Below, piece by piece: positions 34,464-46,929 of a stretch of 64,000 nucleotides of DNA. The position numbers were made by a program, and so were the translations under genes. The notes under the pieces were generated by a model. The model saw nothing but the letters and a program-made list of their open reading frames with translations. It was not told the origin of the DNA and made no database searches. The stretch's first letter is position 1. Each line of letters opens with the position of its first letter. The DNA lies in assembly GCA_963576725.1 (NCBI GenBank), contig OY755240.1, positions 65,622,412 through 65,686,411 of the forward strand, given 5' to 3'. This DNA comes from Azorinus chamasolen. Taxonomy: Eukaryota; Mollusca; Bivalvia; Cardiida; Solecurtidae.

Positions 34464-37400
34464 AAACAAGAGGGCCATTGGCCCTATATCGCTCACCTGA
34501 GTTACAGTAATATATTGACATTTTTCAGTGGACAACATTTCTAGCAGATGAAAGAAGCTTAGTCCACTGCTTTCACCCTTTCACTGCTGAATAAACTTGA
34601 ACTGGATTCAGATCTAATACCAAGTGACTGGTTGACCAAGATCTAAACTGTTTACAACTTGTGCCATTTTTGCCTTAGCTCAAAATGCCTAAAACTGGTC
34701 TTTGAGAAATTCAAATGACGTCAATAAAGCTATGCAATTATACCTTGATCCAGGTATATAGGCAAATAAAGTGCTAGGCAGTACTTAATGCCAGTTTTTG
34801 TGTGAAATGACCAATAAAAATATCTTTAAAAATCTTCTAACCCTTTCCCTCATATAAAGCTGTTTTTACGCATTAGCAAACAGAGTAGACCCAGATCAAA
34901 CGACACCTATGGAATATAGATCTGATTCTACAGTTTTTATCAAAGCAAAAACTTCTCTTCACAAAAATAATGTGTTTTACGCATTAAAAATAAGAGTAGA
35001 CTAGATTAGACGGCTGCTATAGAAGCTGTCTGATCAGGGTCTGCTCTGTTTGCATTTGACAAGATATAGATTTGATTTTACAGGTTTTATCAAAGCTAAA
35101 ACTTCTCTTTATGGAAATAATTTTTTACGCATTAGCAAACAGAGTAGTCCCAGATAATTTTTTGTCAAAGCAAACAGGTAAGGGGTTAATAGGTGTTTAG
35201 AAATAATTCTAGCTCTAGGTGTGAATATCTGATGATAAGTCAATTAAAAGGGTCATTAGTTTTTTTAACAATTGAAATTGAGAAGAGTTACTAATTTTTT
35301 GAGTAACATTAATTATTGATCGACAATAATTTTGATTAACTTAAAGACATTATTTTTTTTAAAAATCAAATTAAAACAAATACAATTAGTAGCAAGGAGA
35401 AAAGACATTATTAAACACCTAAATTTCAACTAAATGCAATTAAACAAGAGTTGCATAATAAAATTTGTTAGAATAAATGATCATAATGAAACTATTTTTT
35501 TCCAATCACATAAATTAACTGCAGAAACAAACATAACATTGTGCAAAGACCTGTGAAACTAAAATGTTAACGGTTTATTCCAATGTCTCCCACATTTTGG
35601 TTGACAAAATTCCAATAAGTCCCACAATCAAGCCAGACAGGTAATTCAATGGAGCATGCATTAGACTATAGTCAGTATCAATTGATTGCTTTATAGGTTG
35701 CTTGAACTGGCCTACCTATAGAAAGAGAACAAATATATGCAGAAAACTGATAATTACAGTTAATGACTCAAACAAGATGATGGAAAAAGTTGAGGGTTGA
35801 ATGTAATTTAAGTATAACATGTAATTAAGTCAGATTGCTTAATTAATAGACACTTAGTATTGTTTGTAATTGTATAAATCACATAAATCACATAATCAAA
35901 GTCATATTAAAATATTGTCTTTGATGCAATCGAAAAAATAAATTCTATTAAAGTCTGTCTGATCTTGGTCTACTCTTTGCAAATGCGTGAAAACCTGTTT
36001 ATTGACTGTTTCCAGCAGTTTATATCTTAAAATCCGTCTATTCTTGATGAGATGTTGAGTAATGTTATGAAGGAAAAACATATCTATTAAATTCTGTTAA
36101 ATTCCATCTGATCTTGGTCTACTGTTTGCAAATGCATGAAAACACGTTTATGTGAAGGAACTTGTTAAATTATGACTGTTTCAAGCAGTTTTGATCCCGA
36201 TGAGATGCTTTGTGAAAGGTTTCAATACATATGTACACGAAATCCTGAACAGTTTGATGTATTTCACATTGCTAACAGTTTGGCTCCAGATCAGACACTG
36301 CATAAGGTGGTGTGTGATTTGGATTCAAACTGTTTGTTATGTATTTAAATTTAAGAAATACCTAATAGTTTCCTTAATATTTAATATTCTAAATATGGTA
36401 ACTAGCATAATGCCTATTTTTTTCCTAAAATGACAATTTTTTAGTTAATTAAAAGTATTAAAATGAATCTATTGTTGGTATTATCTAATTTAAGAAATAC
36501 CTATTATTTTCCTAAATATTTAACTCTTTGCACATAATGTGGCGTCTCATGATTCTCATCATAATCATCTTGATTACCTATGCAAACAGTGTGGATCCAG
36601 ATGATAATGCAGCGTCTCATCAGGATGCAAACAAGGGGGGGGGGGGGGGGGCATATGCATGATCATGTTTTCTTAGCTTAGGATTTCCAATATCTCCCAC
36701 ATCTAATTTGAGAGACATTGGTAACATCTAGCTGTATAGCACTCACACTATGGGGTTAATAGGTCAACAAATCCCTTTAATGTTTTGTCTGCAACAAAAA
36801 GTTATTGTCATCTGTTTCAATACTTAAAATAAACTTACTTTCATTTTTTTTCAAAAATATGGTTAAGATGACAAACAGTTTGGATCCTGATGAGATGCTG
36901 CATTATGCAGCCTCTCATCTGGATCCAAACTGTTTGCATAGGTAATCACAGTTTCACCACTAGCGTGCAAAGGGTTAAGAGTCATGCATTGACCTGGAGA
37001 GATTTTACTGCCCAGAGCTATAACCCTTTAACTGCAGAAAAGCCTGTTTAACCCTTAATTTCCATCATATAAACTTGTTTTCATGCATCTGCAAACAGAG
37101 TAGACCCAGATAAGGTGGCTCCTATAGGATCAGGGTCTGCTGTTTGCAAATGGAATTTGATATATCTGTTTCTATGCCTTCTAAAACAGCTACACTGTTC
37201 CACCTTCCACATTTTATTATAAGTAGTTACAAATAGAATCACTATTCTGGAAGTACTAGAATTCCAATGCAGTTATCTCCCTTTGTCCATTATGGCTATG
37301 CTGATGGGACAAGGGAAATAACTGTGAGGAATTTTTTTTTAACTAGCTTCCTGATGTTAAAGTAATATAAAACCCCAGGGTGAGGCCATTTTTGGCCCAG

Positions 37401-37973
37401 GGGTCATTATTTGAACATACTTGGTAGTGATACATTAGGTGATGCTTCATACCAAATATCTTAGCTCTAGATTATGTGGTTTCAGAAAAAAAATTGTTAA
37501 AGGTTTCCCTATATAAGTCTATGGAAAAACTACAAGCCCCAGGGCAGGGCCATTTTTAGCCCGGGGGTCATCATTTGAACAAACTTGGTAAAGGACCATT
37601 AGATGATGCTATATCCCAAATATCAAAGCTCTAGAAATTGTGGTTTCAGAGAAGAAGATTTTTAAAGATTTAAAAAAAAAACCTTTAAAAGTAGTGGGGC
37701 GGGGCCATTTTTTGCCCGGGGGTCATGATTTTAACAAACTTGATAGAGGACACCCTAAGGTACATTTCTGTGAAATTTGGTTGAAATCCTCCCAGTGGTT
37801 TAGGAGAAGAAGTCATTTGAAATAAAAGTGAACGGACAGACGGACGGACAGACGGACAGACGGACAGACGGACAGACGGACAGACGGACAGACGGACAGA
37901 CGGACAGACGGACGACGGACGACAGGCGGTCACAATAGCTCACCTTGAGCCTTCGGCTCAGGTGAGCTAAAAA
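34464..37973 (+). mobile_element. large composite element, copy A
   Basis: Begins AAACAAGAGGGCCATTGG and CGCTCACCTGAG. Ends with a hairpin CTCACCTTGAGCCTTCGG / CTCAGGTGAGCTAAAAA after a (GACGGACA)n tract. The right third has about 3.5 units of a ~165 bp repeat (CCCCAGGG..GGCCATTTTTGGCC). The left two thirds hold hairpin MITEs of both TTAA families (34840-35190 and 36530-36978), a G run at 36636 and AT-rich filler. The same unit recurs at 50507-59849 with the same boundaries, so it moved or was copied as one piece. No autonomous protein is visible. Confidence 0.6.
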
Positions 37974-38065
37974 GTCAACCTGGAAATTCTCTAAGTCATT
38001 GAAGCGTAAAAATTAGGTCACAAAGGGTTCATAATAACCTACTAACCTATGACATGTAATGTGAC

Positions 38066-38709
38066 GATTTACCCACGTTTCGGTAAATGACCAGTTCGGT
38101 AAATTGAATTTATATAGTAAATAGAATCAATGTTTCGGTAAAAACGTGATTATATATATAGTCATTATATACACAGGTATTATCATGATTTTGTAGGTTT
38201 GGAACATTAAGTAGCTCTGTGTGATCTAGGTGCAAGCTGTGTATTATTACGACTACCTTTAAACAAAGGTGCAAACATCTATTAAGCATAACAATTATCA
38301 AAGGCGCGTACCATCAGCGGGTGCAAACTGGTACTACCATTTAATACAATTATTTTTAATTTCGGCGGCGTTTGCTCAATAATTAAAAGTATTTATTACG
38401 ACTACTTTTAAAGAAGAGTGCTAACATCTAACAACAATTTTCAATGACACGTGCCGTCAGCGGGTGCAAACAGGTATTGTGTGGCGGTAAAATTATCAGT
38501 TAATAAACTGATTTAACAACAATATAGATCTAATACATAAAATTTCTAAGAACTATGACATCAATCCTGAAAATTAATGTTTTCTTAAAGGCATTTTGGA
38601 AAAATATAAGATAAGTACTAGATAATGACCTTTTTACCGAAACGTCGGATCGAGTCACTCTCTAAATTCAATTTACCGAAACGGTCATTTACCGAAACGT
38701 CAGACACCC
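38066..38709. mobile_element. Mutator-like TIR element F1
   Basis: The right terminus, read inward, is GGGTGTCTGACGTTTCGG. The left is GATTTACCCACGTTTCGG. Both continue GTAAATGACC, then a second GTTTCGGTAAATTG, then TTTA. The left arm next has TATATAGTAAA and a third GTTTCGGTAAA, and the right arm has the third motif but not the landmark. Flanks TAATGTGAC and AATGTGGGC share AATGTG, suggesting a ~9 bp target duplication. The interior has two ~145 bp direct repeats (CGACTACCTTTAAA; CAGCGGGTGCAAAC). No transposase. Confidence 0.6.
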
Positions 38710-38721
38710 AATGTGGGCGCG

Positions 38722-40027
38722 GACTAAAACGCTGAAGTGGTTTGCCGAATACATAGATAAAGAAGGAAAACGTTGAAGACATAGAAATAGAAGGGTTTCG
38801 GAAAACGCTGAAGACAAAGAAATAGAAGGGTCACTGATCCATTAAATTGGGGAGGATTATAATGTCAACACCTGTACGGTATAACAGAAGCTTATTGCAG
38901 GATACTTATCAGATATATGTAGTTAGTATTACTTGTAAAAGAAGTTTGAGTATACAATAAAATGTTATATTTTGATAAAACAAACATATTAATTTTTTTA
39001 TTAATGGCATTTATTTCAAAACAGTAACTATGGCAAAAACAGAGGGAAAATAAAAAACACGATGTCGTTATTTTTTCACATGAATATTAATTGAGTAAAT
39101 GGTCAACAGCGTAGTACCCAGATCGCCGCCGTGTGATAGGCCACGTGTACCTGTGTTAAATTATTTAACCTTTTACTTCATATTTATATAAACGCCTTTT
39201 CAAGCATTTGCAGAGAAGACCCAGATCAGATATGGCTACTACAGGAGCCATCTGATCAGCATCTACTCTGTTTGTTAATGGATTTTCTTGTCTTTGAAAT
39301 CAGTTTGTGAATAGCCTACATTAAAAAGAAATTATAATGAAAAACATATAATTATATTTAATCAAATTAAATCCAATTTACCTCGGGTTTTTTTTGTGTC
39401 CGCCTGACCAGGGTCTGCTCTGTTTGCTACTGATCTATTCTGTCGTAATTTTTTATCTATTTTTTTTGCACATGTGTATGGGGTGTGTATATTTAAATTT
39501 TGTTAATAATATTGTTGCTTTACGAAATATTTCCTGAAAAAGTAACTGAAGCAGCTGAAGTGATTTGCCGGATACATAGATAAAGAAGGAAAACGCTGAA
39601 GACAAAGAAATAGAAGGATTTCAGAAAACGCTGAAGACAAAGAAATAGAAGGGTCACTGATCCATGAAATTGCGTGATTTCAAAACAGTAACTATGGCAA
39701 AAACTGAGGGAAAATCTAAAATAAAATTGAATAATTCACAATGTCATTATTTTTTCACATGAATATTAAAAATAAAATGAGTAAATGGTCAACAGTGTAG
39801 TACCCAGATCGCCGCCGTGTGATAGGCCACGTGTACCTGTGTTAAATTATTTAACCTTTTCCTTCATATTTATATAAACGCCTTTCCAAGTATTTGCAGA
39901 GAAGACCCAGATCAGATATGGCTACTACAGGAATCATCTGATCAGGATCTACTCTGTTTGCTAATGGATTTTCTTGTTAATAATCTTGTTAATCCCTTGT
40001 TTTCTTGGTTAATAATAATCAAGAAGT

Positions 40028-40058
<31 letters not shown>

Positions 40059-40620
40059 TTCAGTAATCGCAGAAATCTATCCAGGTCTAAATCTGACCAG
40101 ACATGGAAAATTACTTATCAGCCATCACAGAAGAGTTAATTTGCTAATGGATTTTCTTGTCTTTGAAACCAGTTTGAGTATACATTAAAAAGAAATTATA
40201 ATGAAAAACAAACATATTTGATTAAAACAAACATATTTGATTAAAACAAATTAGATTTCTAAAATAACTACATTTAATTTAATTGCTTTTGTTCCAATTT
40301 TACTTCGATTTTTTGTGTGTGTCTGCCTGACCAGGGTCTGCTCTGTTTGCTACTGATTAATTATGTCGTTATTTTTTTTGTGTTTGCATATGTGTGTGGG
40401 GTGTGTGTGTATATATTATAAAAAATAATATTGTTGCTTTACAAAAACCAAGAAATATTTCCTGAAAAAGTAACTGAAGCAGCTGAAGTGATTTTCCGGA
40501 TACATAGATAAAGAAGGAAAACGCTGAGGACAAAGAAATAGAAGGATTTCAGAAAACGCTGAAGACAAAGAAATAGAAGCGTCACTGATCCATGAAATTG
40601 CGTGGGGGATTATAATGTAA
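38722..40620 (+). repeat. tandem duplication with AAAACGCTGAAGAC motif
   Basis: A segment with AAAACGCTGAAGACAAAGAA repeated twice per unit lies at about 38735-38830, 39555-39660 and 40495-40590. The intervening sequence (GATCGCCGCCGTGTGATAGG word, a TTAA MITE hairpin) is also duplicated. The first unit is matched in inverted orientation at 42880-43138. Confidence 0.65.
40021..40065 (+). repeat. (ATC)n microsatellite within a repeated segment
   Basis: (ATC)n followed by TTCAGTAATCGCAGAAATCT. The identical arrangement at about 42252-42290 shows that the microsatellite is part of a duplicated ~120 bp segment. Confidence 0.65.
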
Positions 40621-41089
40621 ATAATGAAAAAAAATATATATTTAATTAAAATTTAATTAACATATATACATAATAAAAAGAAAGAAAAAAATCGTGAAAA
40701 AGTAATTAGATCGGCAAACATGTTTGTATCTATATTGAATTTGGTTTAACAAAAGATTTTTCAAACCTGTCTTTTGTGATGTTATATATATTAATTGGTC
40801 ATTTTCAGTTGAAATAATAGTCCGGTAATGTTGCCTTGTAATTGCGTTCCTTGGATATATGTTTGTGCTCTTTGGAATGCGGTACGTGTTCGTGGTCTTA
40901 TCCGAACATAACATTTAGTTGTTCACATTGCCATTACAAATAGTTTTGATAGTATATATGATAACAGATTTTTACAAATAAAATACATTTTTCTAAACCC
41001 TTGCTCCATAAATACGCCTTGCAAACATAGAGTAAATGGTTAATTGCCTACTAGCCAGTGGCATGTTAAAGGCTATCAGTGAAGTTGGG

Positions 41090-41735
41090 CACTAGCAATT
41101 TCACTGATTGGATTATGACAACTACCTTAATTTCTTTAATATGGAATGTAGATAAGCCCATCAGGGGTCGTTAAAGGATTTCGGAACGTGCACTACGCGG
41201 GCACGAGCAATATCATTGATTGGATTATGAGTACTCGATAATTCGATTTTATTTTAAAATCTCACAGGCAGTTATTGGACTAATGCACAGAAATTGTCCA
41301 TGTTTGTTTGATATTGTACATCTGTGAAGTTCTAAACCGAGTTATAGCTATTCTGTATTTGTTTTCTGAAATTATAGCATACTGTGTTGATTCGGATTAT
41401 GTTTTGAAATATATATGTATTATTTATATTGATATACAGTGGTTTGCTACGCTGCATAAGTTATACAAAGATACACTTATAGGATATAAATATGATATTT
41501 TGATCATTGATTGGATTATGACAACTACCTTCATTTTTTCAATCTGGAATGTAGATAAATCGATTAGGGGTCGTTAATCGATTGCGGAACGTGCACTACA
41601 CGGGCACGAGCAATATCACTGATTAGATTATGACAACTACCCTAATCCGATAATTAGATTTTACTAAACCCATCATAATTATATATCTCAGGCAGTTATT
41701 GGACCAATGCATAGACATTTTGCATGTTTAACCCT
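41090..41735 (+). repeat. two-unit direct repeat, ~420 bp
   Basis: GATTGGATTATGACAACTAC, GGAATGTAGATAA, GGAACGTGCACTAC and GGCAGTTATTGGAC occur in the same order in 41098-41300 and 41505-41730. No coding assigned. Confidence 0.6.
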
Positions 41736-41976
41736 TTCCCCGTTCTGTATCTAGGCCAAATTGCAATACCTACTGAATATTCATTAACAAATTAGTTATG
41801 ATGAAATATGGAGGTGGAACATTGTAGATATTTTGGAAAGTAAAGACACAGATCTATCAAACTCTATTAGCAAACAGAGCAGACCCTGGTCAGACGGCTC
41901 CTCTAGGAGCCGTCTGATCTGGGTCTACTCTGTTTGCAAATGCGTTAAAACACGTTTATATGAGGGAAAGAGTTAA
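41728..41976. mobile_element. TTAA hairpin MITE, full length
   Basis: TTAACCCTTTCCCCG left and GAGGGAAAGAGTTAA right with TTAA at both borders. Internal TGAATATTCATTAAC and the GCAAACAGAG / GGCTCCTCTAGGAGCC hairpin. Confidence 0.65.
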
Positions 41977-42255
41977 TATATTACACCTGTGATGTTCTTA
42001 ACCGAGTTAAAGCTATTCTAAACCATTTCCATGTTCAATATTCATATAAGTAATCATGACATCATGAATATTTATAATCTGAATTTTTCACTGGATTATT
42101 TTTTGCTTTGACAGAAAGTGTATAATCAGATTAATATCATTCATAAGCAATCAGGACAGACCCTTTTCAAATAGCTCCTACAGTACTCTGTGCGTGCAAA
42201 AGAGCGAAAATGCGTTTATAAATATGAGGGAAAGGGTTAATAATAATCAAGGAGT

Positions 42256-42286
<31 letters not shown>

Positions 42287-42330
42287 TTCAGTAATCGCAG
42301 AAATCTATCCAGGTCTAAATCTGACCAGAC

Positions 42331-42594
42331 ATGGAAAATTACTTATCAGCCATCACAGAAGAGGATGATCTAATTCAGTTTGAAATCAGCCGTGAGTATA
42401 TTAATGAATGTAATCATGGAATTAGGAATGACAACAGTTGGATAAAAGAATTAGAACTTAAACTTTAGGACAAAGAAGAATTAGTACACAACAGAAAATT
42501 AAACTCATTTCACATGGAAGCTGTTAATAAATTATTTAAACAAAAGTTTGCTAATTCACTCAAATATTCATGTGAAAAAATAATGGCATCGTGA
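42331..42594 (+). pseudogene. unidentified broken open frame
   Basis: ATG at 42331 gives MENYLSAITEEDDLIQFEIS and continues to LELKL, then TAG at 42466. The same frame resumes as DKEELVHNRKLNSFHMEAVN to about 42594. Charged composition and continuation past one stop look like a decayed coding exon. A truncated duplicate of the first codons is at about 40105-40135. Family not recognised. Confidence 0.3.
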
Positions 42595-42879
42595 ATTAAC
42601 ATTCATGGGAAAAATAAAGACATTGTCAATATTAGTCATATTGTTGATATAGCACATGGCCTTGGAATGCTTTTAGCATGGCAGAAATTGTCGAAGAGCA
42701 GACCCTGATCAGATGGACAGTACAAATAAAAAATAATTTTACCGCATAAAAAGTAACATGTATTTTTATTTATTTTTTAAAAAAAGATATAATTTATACC
42801 CCCACTCATTTTTACTTGTTTAAAATAAATGTGGTGCCATTAATTCAAAATATAATATATCTATATTTATTTTATCAAA

Positions 42880-43138
42880 ATATAACATTTTTATGGTATA
42901 CTCAAACTTCTTTTACAAGTAATACTAACAACATATATCTGATAAGTATCCTGCAATAAGCTACTGTTCTACCGTACAGGTGTTGACATTATAATCCCCC
43001 ACACAATTTCATGGATCAGTGACCCTTCTATTTCTTTGTCTTCAGCGTTTTCTGAAACCCTTCTATTTCTTTGTCTTCAGCGTTTTCCTTCTTTATCTAT
43101 GTATTCGGCAAATCACTTCAGCGTTTTAGACAGACCCC
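42880..43138 (-). repeat. inverted partner of 38722 repeat
   Basis: Reverse complement of 38722-38970, including the GCAGGATACTTATCAGATAT and CACTGATCCA words. Confidence 0.65.
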
Positions 43139-43389
43139 CCAATGTGACCCTCATTATGAACCCACATGCCAAGTTTGGTTACTGTAGGTGCTATACTTTG
43201 GCTATAACAAGAGTTACATTCATATTTGTACTCGTGGTACATGGATTTCCCTTCTGTTAGTTGGAACCCTTGTTATTATATGGTACATATAGACCCCCAT
43301 GAAGCGGTCCAGACCCCTGTGGACTGAACTAGAACCTTGCATAAAAAATCAGAGCGGGTGGGGTAGTTTTTTTTTCGTATTAGCCTTAC

Positions 43390-43498
43390 CAATGATGCTT
43401 GTTGCACCCTTAGCTGCGTCTAGCCATTCTTCTGTAAGTATACTGTCGATGCCTTCAGCTTTTGGGAACAGTTTCTGTTTTCCAATAACAAACGTCAT
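43390..43498 (-). CDS. GLTP gene, exon 1 (start codon)
   Basis: ATG at 43498 (A at -3) opens 36 codons plus one base, ending at a GTAAGG donor. The product begins MTFVIGKQKLFPKAEGIDSI and continues LTEEWLDAAKGATSIIG. This follows the GLTP N-terminal pattern: a hydrophobic/basic start, FP, a short loop, then I.T..FLDA..G..P.FD before the LGS motif. The phase-1 end fits an exon 2 that starts within a Gly or similar codon. It is on the same strand as exons 3 and 4. Upstream (43500-43650) is moderately CpG-containing and could hold the 5' UTR. Identification rests on a short exon, so it is less certain than exons 3 and 4. Confidence 0.7.
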
Positions 43499-43639
43499 TT
43501 TTACAGTACCGGTGTTTTGTATTGTTGTGGAAACGGAAGCTTATACGTGTTTTTCTAATTTTGCCTGGTACCCCTTTTGCGTAATATTCGGCTCACGTCA
43601 ATTCAGGGTCAATATATGTCAAACACAGAAACCGTGAAA

Positions 43640-45840
43640 CCTTAAATCAAAACGGATATTTATCTTTTCGGGTAAATTCATATTTTCTTGAAAAAATTGT
43701 GTTATTATTTTACGTAAAAAAGACTGAGCACTGGGACACATTTTTGCCTTGGGGCGAACTCGTTTGGGACTAGAGAGGCAATCACGCGTTTCTTGACGAA
43801 TCGGTACGAAACTAATTCGGCACCTAGATTTTATTAAGTTAATCTGAATAACAATTTATATCAGAGTTATAAGAAAATATTACTCTAAATAATTTTTGAT
43901 ATACTATTTCGTCGTTTAGGATAATAAAAATATTTGAATTTGGCACTTAAATTGTTCAGAATTTGTGTCACCCGGTATCTCTCTCTAAAACTATTTTTTG
44001 GGTCATTACATTTTCTAAATTATGGGGCTCGTCATGAAAGCATGTCCACGTCCGAGCCTTGGCTGCACATGTATATGTTGTAAATTACTTAAGGTGGCGA
44101 GATAGTTTAGCTCCAGATATCGAAAAATCATATTTAAAACTACATAGAGCCATTTTTTCTGAGCCTAGTTGGTTAGTTATATTTGATCGCCGCATGAGCG
44201 GCGATCACTAATGGAATGTTCAAAAGTATTTACCCATGTAGGAGGGGTAGCGACAAGTTTTACAAAGTCTATTCTGCGTACATCCGTGAGGAGAACAAGT
44301 AAAAAATTGCTGTAAATTTACAGCAAAGGGAAGAAGGGCGCAGCCAGAAAAAAGCTGGTCATAATCTGAGTGGAAAGAAATTCAGAAAATATGACACAAT
44401 TATTATTTATTAGCTGATTTTTTTTGACAATGGTGTAGTTACACAATACTTTTGTTGAGTAAGATCTGTTAAACGTTTCATAAGCAAACAGACTGGGTTC
44501 TGATATTTTGGCTCCAACAGGCGCCTTCAGATCTGGGCCTTCTCTGTTTGCAAAAGGCGTTTAAACTGGCAATGGGGTAAGCAAACACAGTAGACCACCT
44601 GATCAAACAGCTTAAATTTGAGCAATCTGATCTGAGTTTTGTCTGTTTTCAAAGGCGTTTATATAGGGTTAAGCTAGGGTTTTAACACATTCCCTCATAT
44701 AAACGTGTTCACGCATTTGCAACTAGAGCTGACGTCTCAAGTAGGATCATCCCAACTGATCAGGGTCTACTCTGCACAGGTTTCTAGAATGGCTACAATG
44801 TACCCCCATCCATATTTCATTATAACTTATGTTTTATAAATATTCAGTAAGCATTGAAAGGAACAGGGAAAGGGTTAAACAAATAAGCATATTTTATTAA
44901 GTGTATAACTATGAAAACTTTCTTTTTATTCTGTTGCGTTGTAATGATTAAACCTTTGAATGCTGAAATTTTAAAGTGAAATGGCCCATCATTGTTTAAC
45001 TGTAGATTGCATGACTCATTATATGAGACTTAAAGTTGCTCGATGATTTTGAATACTAAACAGTGAAGGCCCAGATCAGAGGATTGCTTTTTTGGGTCTA
45101 CACTGTTTTTAAATGTCAGTATACTTTTATTTCCCGCATTCAAAGAATTTAACAATAGAAACAATTTGTTTTGAATACATGAAAATAAATTGTGTAAAGA
45201 CAGTTTGAAACAATATATTATAACATGACTTACTCAGCCTTAATACTGCTAAATTACTAACTAGACATGGGGATCAAAGGTGTCAGATGGCCAGTAAATC
45301 CCATATGATCTCAATCGTCAGTGATTACATAACTGCCATCTATCACACTTTCTTGTCAACAAAGTTATGCATTATAACGTAACAGCTATACTTCTAATAA
45401 CACAAGAATACCAAACAAGGTGCCAATTATCTAAAGTTATAATTTGTTAGTTTCCCGAAAAATAGAAGAAAACTATATTTTGACAAATTAGATCTATGAC
45501 TTAGCATAGAACTTTAAATCGCAACGTTTTGTGTTATTCTCCACCCATTCCAAGTCTTTAGGGTGTTGATATGTTAAGTAAAAAGATAAAAAGATCTATA
45601 AAAAACAATAGATGATTACATTTGTATTTGTATCATGCACTAGTCATTCACAACCTGTTAAATAGCTGATCTGGACTGTATGATAAATGGAACCTCGGTA
45701 ATCTGGAACCGAATTACATGATATCTATAAATAATATGGGAAGAGATTTGGAACCAAACCATCTGGAACGTATTAATTATTACGTTATGAATGCTTGCAG
45801 ATTAAACGAGAGAAAAAGCCGATTACAAACTGCACTGTTT
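43640..45840. other. 5' flank of GLTP, no gene seen
   Basis: Holds a perfect hairpin GATCGCCGCATGAGCGGCGATC (arms of ten bases) at about 44189-44210, decayed GCAAACAGAG hairpins near 44480-44560 and 44700-44780, and the GACGAATCGGTACGAAAC motif block at about 43793. No gene is supported. Confidence 0.5.
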
Positions 45841-45847
45841 CATGCAG

Positions 45848-46921
45848 GGGTGCTGGAGAAATCGCCTAGTGACGAAATCGCCTACAATTAGATATATAGT
45901 AAACAATACAATACAATACAAATTGTATATATAGTAAACCAATTGGAGAAATCGCCTAGAAAGCAATTATATAGTGATTGTATTTCGCACCTATGGTGCA
46001 GGTAGCGGTGACATGAGAACTATACAGAGTGTTTGTAACAAGAATAAAGTGTCCTGTTGTGTTGTTTTCCAAATCAAGATGACCAAGATTGGACGATCAG
46101 TGCGGCCACTGATCACAGCCCAATATTACAGGGGTTGATAATTATATACCGAATATTAGCAGAAAGTGAAAATGTCATACGCGTGAAACAAGTTATAATA
46201 TGAGTCTTACTTCTTGTTAGATGATCTGCATCCAATACATTTTCGAAATGCAATTTTAGTTAGTACAAAATGTCGGTAAAAAATAAAAAATATATTGTCG
46301 GTGGTCTGTGGAATTATTCACATCCTATGAAGTGACGTATCCCATTACGTCCCATTATAATAATTTTATTTTCTACAGTGATTATAGATAACCGACAGTT
46401 TTAATAATAATATTGCTAATCCATTTACTGGATCCAGATCATATTACAGTGATTAAGACTCATGATATTTTCACTCTGCAAATTTGCCATAACTATTAAT
46501 ATCATTATCGCTCTTTTTACCATTTTCTGTCAAAGTTAATGCAGTGATCAGGGGTTACACTGATCGGATCCAGATCATCTGACTAGACATAAGACTCATA
46601 CAATAACCTGTTCTGTGCGTATGACATTCTTACTTTCTGCATAAATATTATAATTATCGCTCCTTATATATAAATATCTTCTAATTAATTCTATGTAGTG
46701 ATCAGGGGCTACATTGATCGTCAATCTTGATCTGGAAAATAATACCACATAACAAATTAATCTTGTTACAAACATTCTTTAAAGTTTGTCATGTTATCCG
46801 TCCTGTGCCATAGGTGCGAAATACAAACACTATATAATTGCTTTCTAGGCGATTTCTCCAACTGGTTTACTATATATCTAATTGTAGGCGATTTCGTCAT
46901 TAGGCGATTTCTCCGTAAACC
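45848..46921. mobile_element. Mutator-like TIR element F3
   Basis: Flanked by perfect 9 bp duplications TTCATGCAG (45839-45847 and 46922-46930). Left terminus GGGTGCTGGAGAAATCGCC, right terminus inward GGTTTACGGAGAAATCGCC. Arms of ~130 bp carry GAAATCGCCTA three times, TATATAGTAAAC after the second, then CAATTATATAGTG and TATTTCGCACCTATGG. The left arm has a short CAATA expansion after the first landmark. The interior has GATCCAGATCAT-type hairpins and no transposase. Confidence 0.7.
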
Positions 46922-46929
46922 TTCATGCA

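Larger units (their letters stand above)
4131..43498 (-). other. GLTP gene span within window (partial)
   Basis: Envelope of the glycolipid transfer protein gene from exon 1 (43498-43390) to exon 4 (4302-4131), transcribed right to left. Exon 3 is at 7355-7225. Exon 2, which should encode the segment around the LGS..F.PVK.D..GNI motif, was not found between 43389 and 7356. Exon 5 (the AAPYR-type segment and C-terminus) was not found below 4131. The exon order and phases follow the five-exon layout I recall for animal GLTP genes. Intervening sequence is almost wholly mobile-element material. Confidence 0.75.

Noticed and set aside
37685..37933. Minus-strand frame rich in RPSVCPSVRLSV
   Set aside because: It is a translation of the (GACGGACA)n microsatellite.
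40830..40900. Minus-strand LQGNIT as GLTP exon 2
   Set aside because: The upstream residues do not match the F.PVK.D pattern and no GT donor follows the motif.
44189..44210. GC-rich hairpin as a Helitron 3' end or terminator
   Set aside because: The following CTAA is only one base from the stem, not the usual 10-12. No 5' TC end or other Helitron feature was seen.
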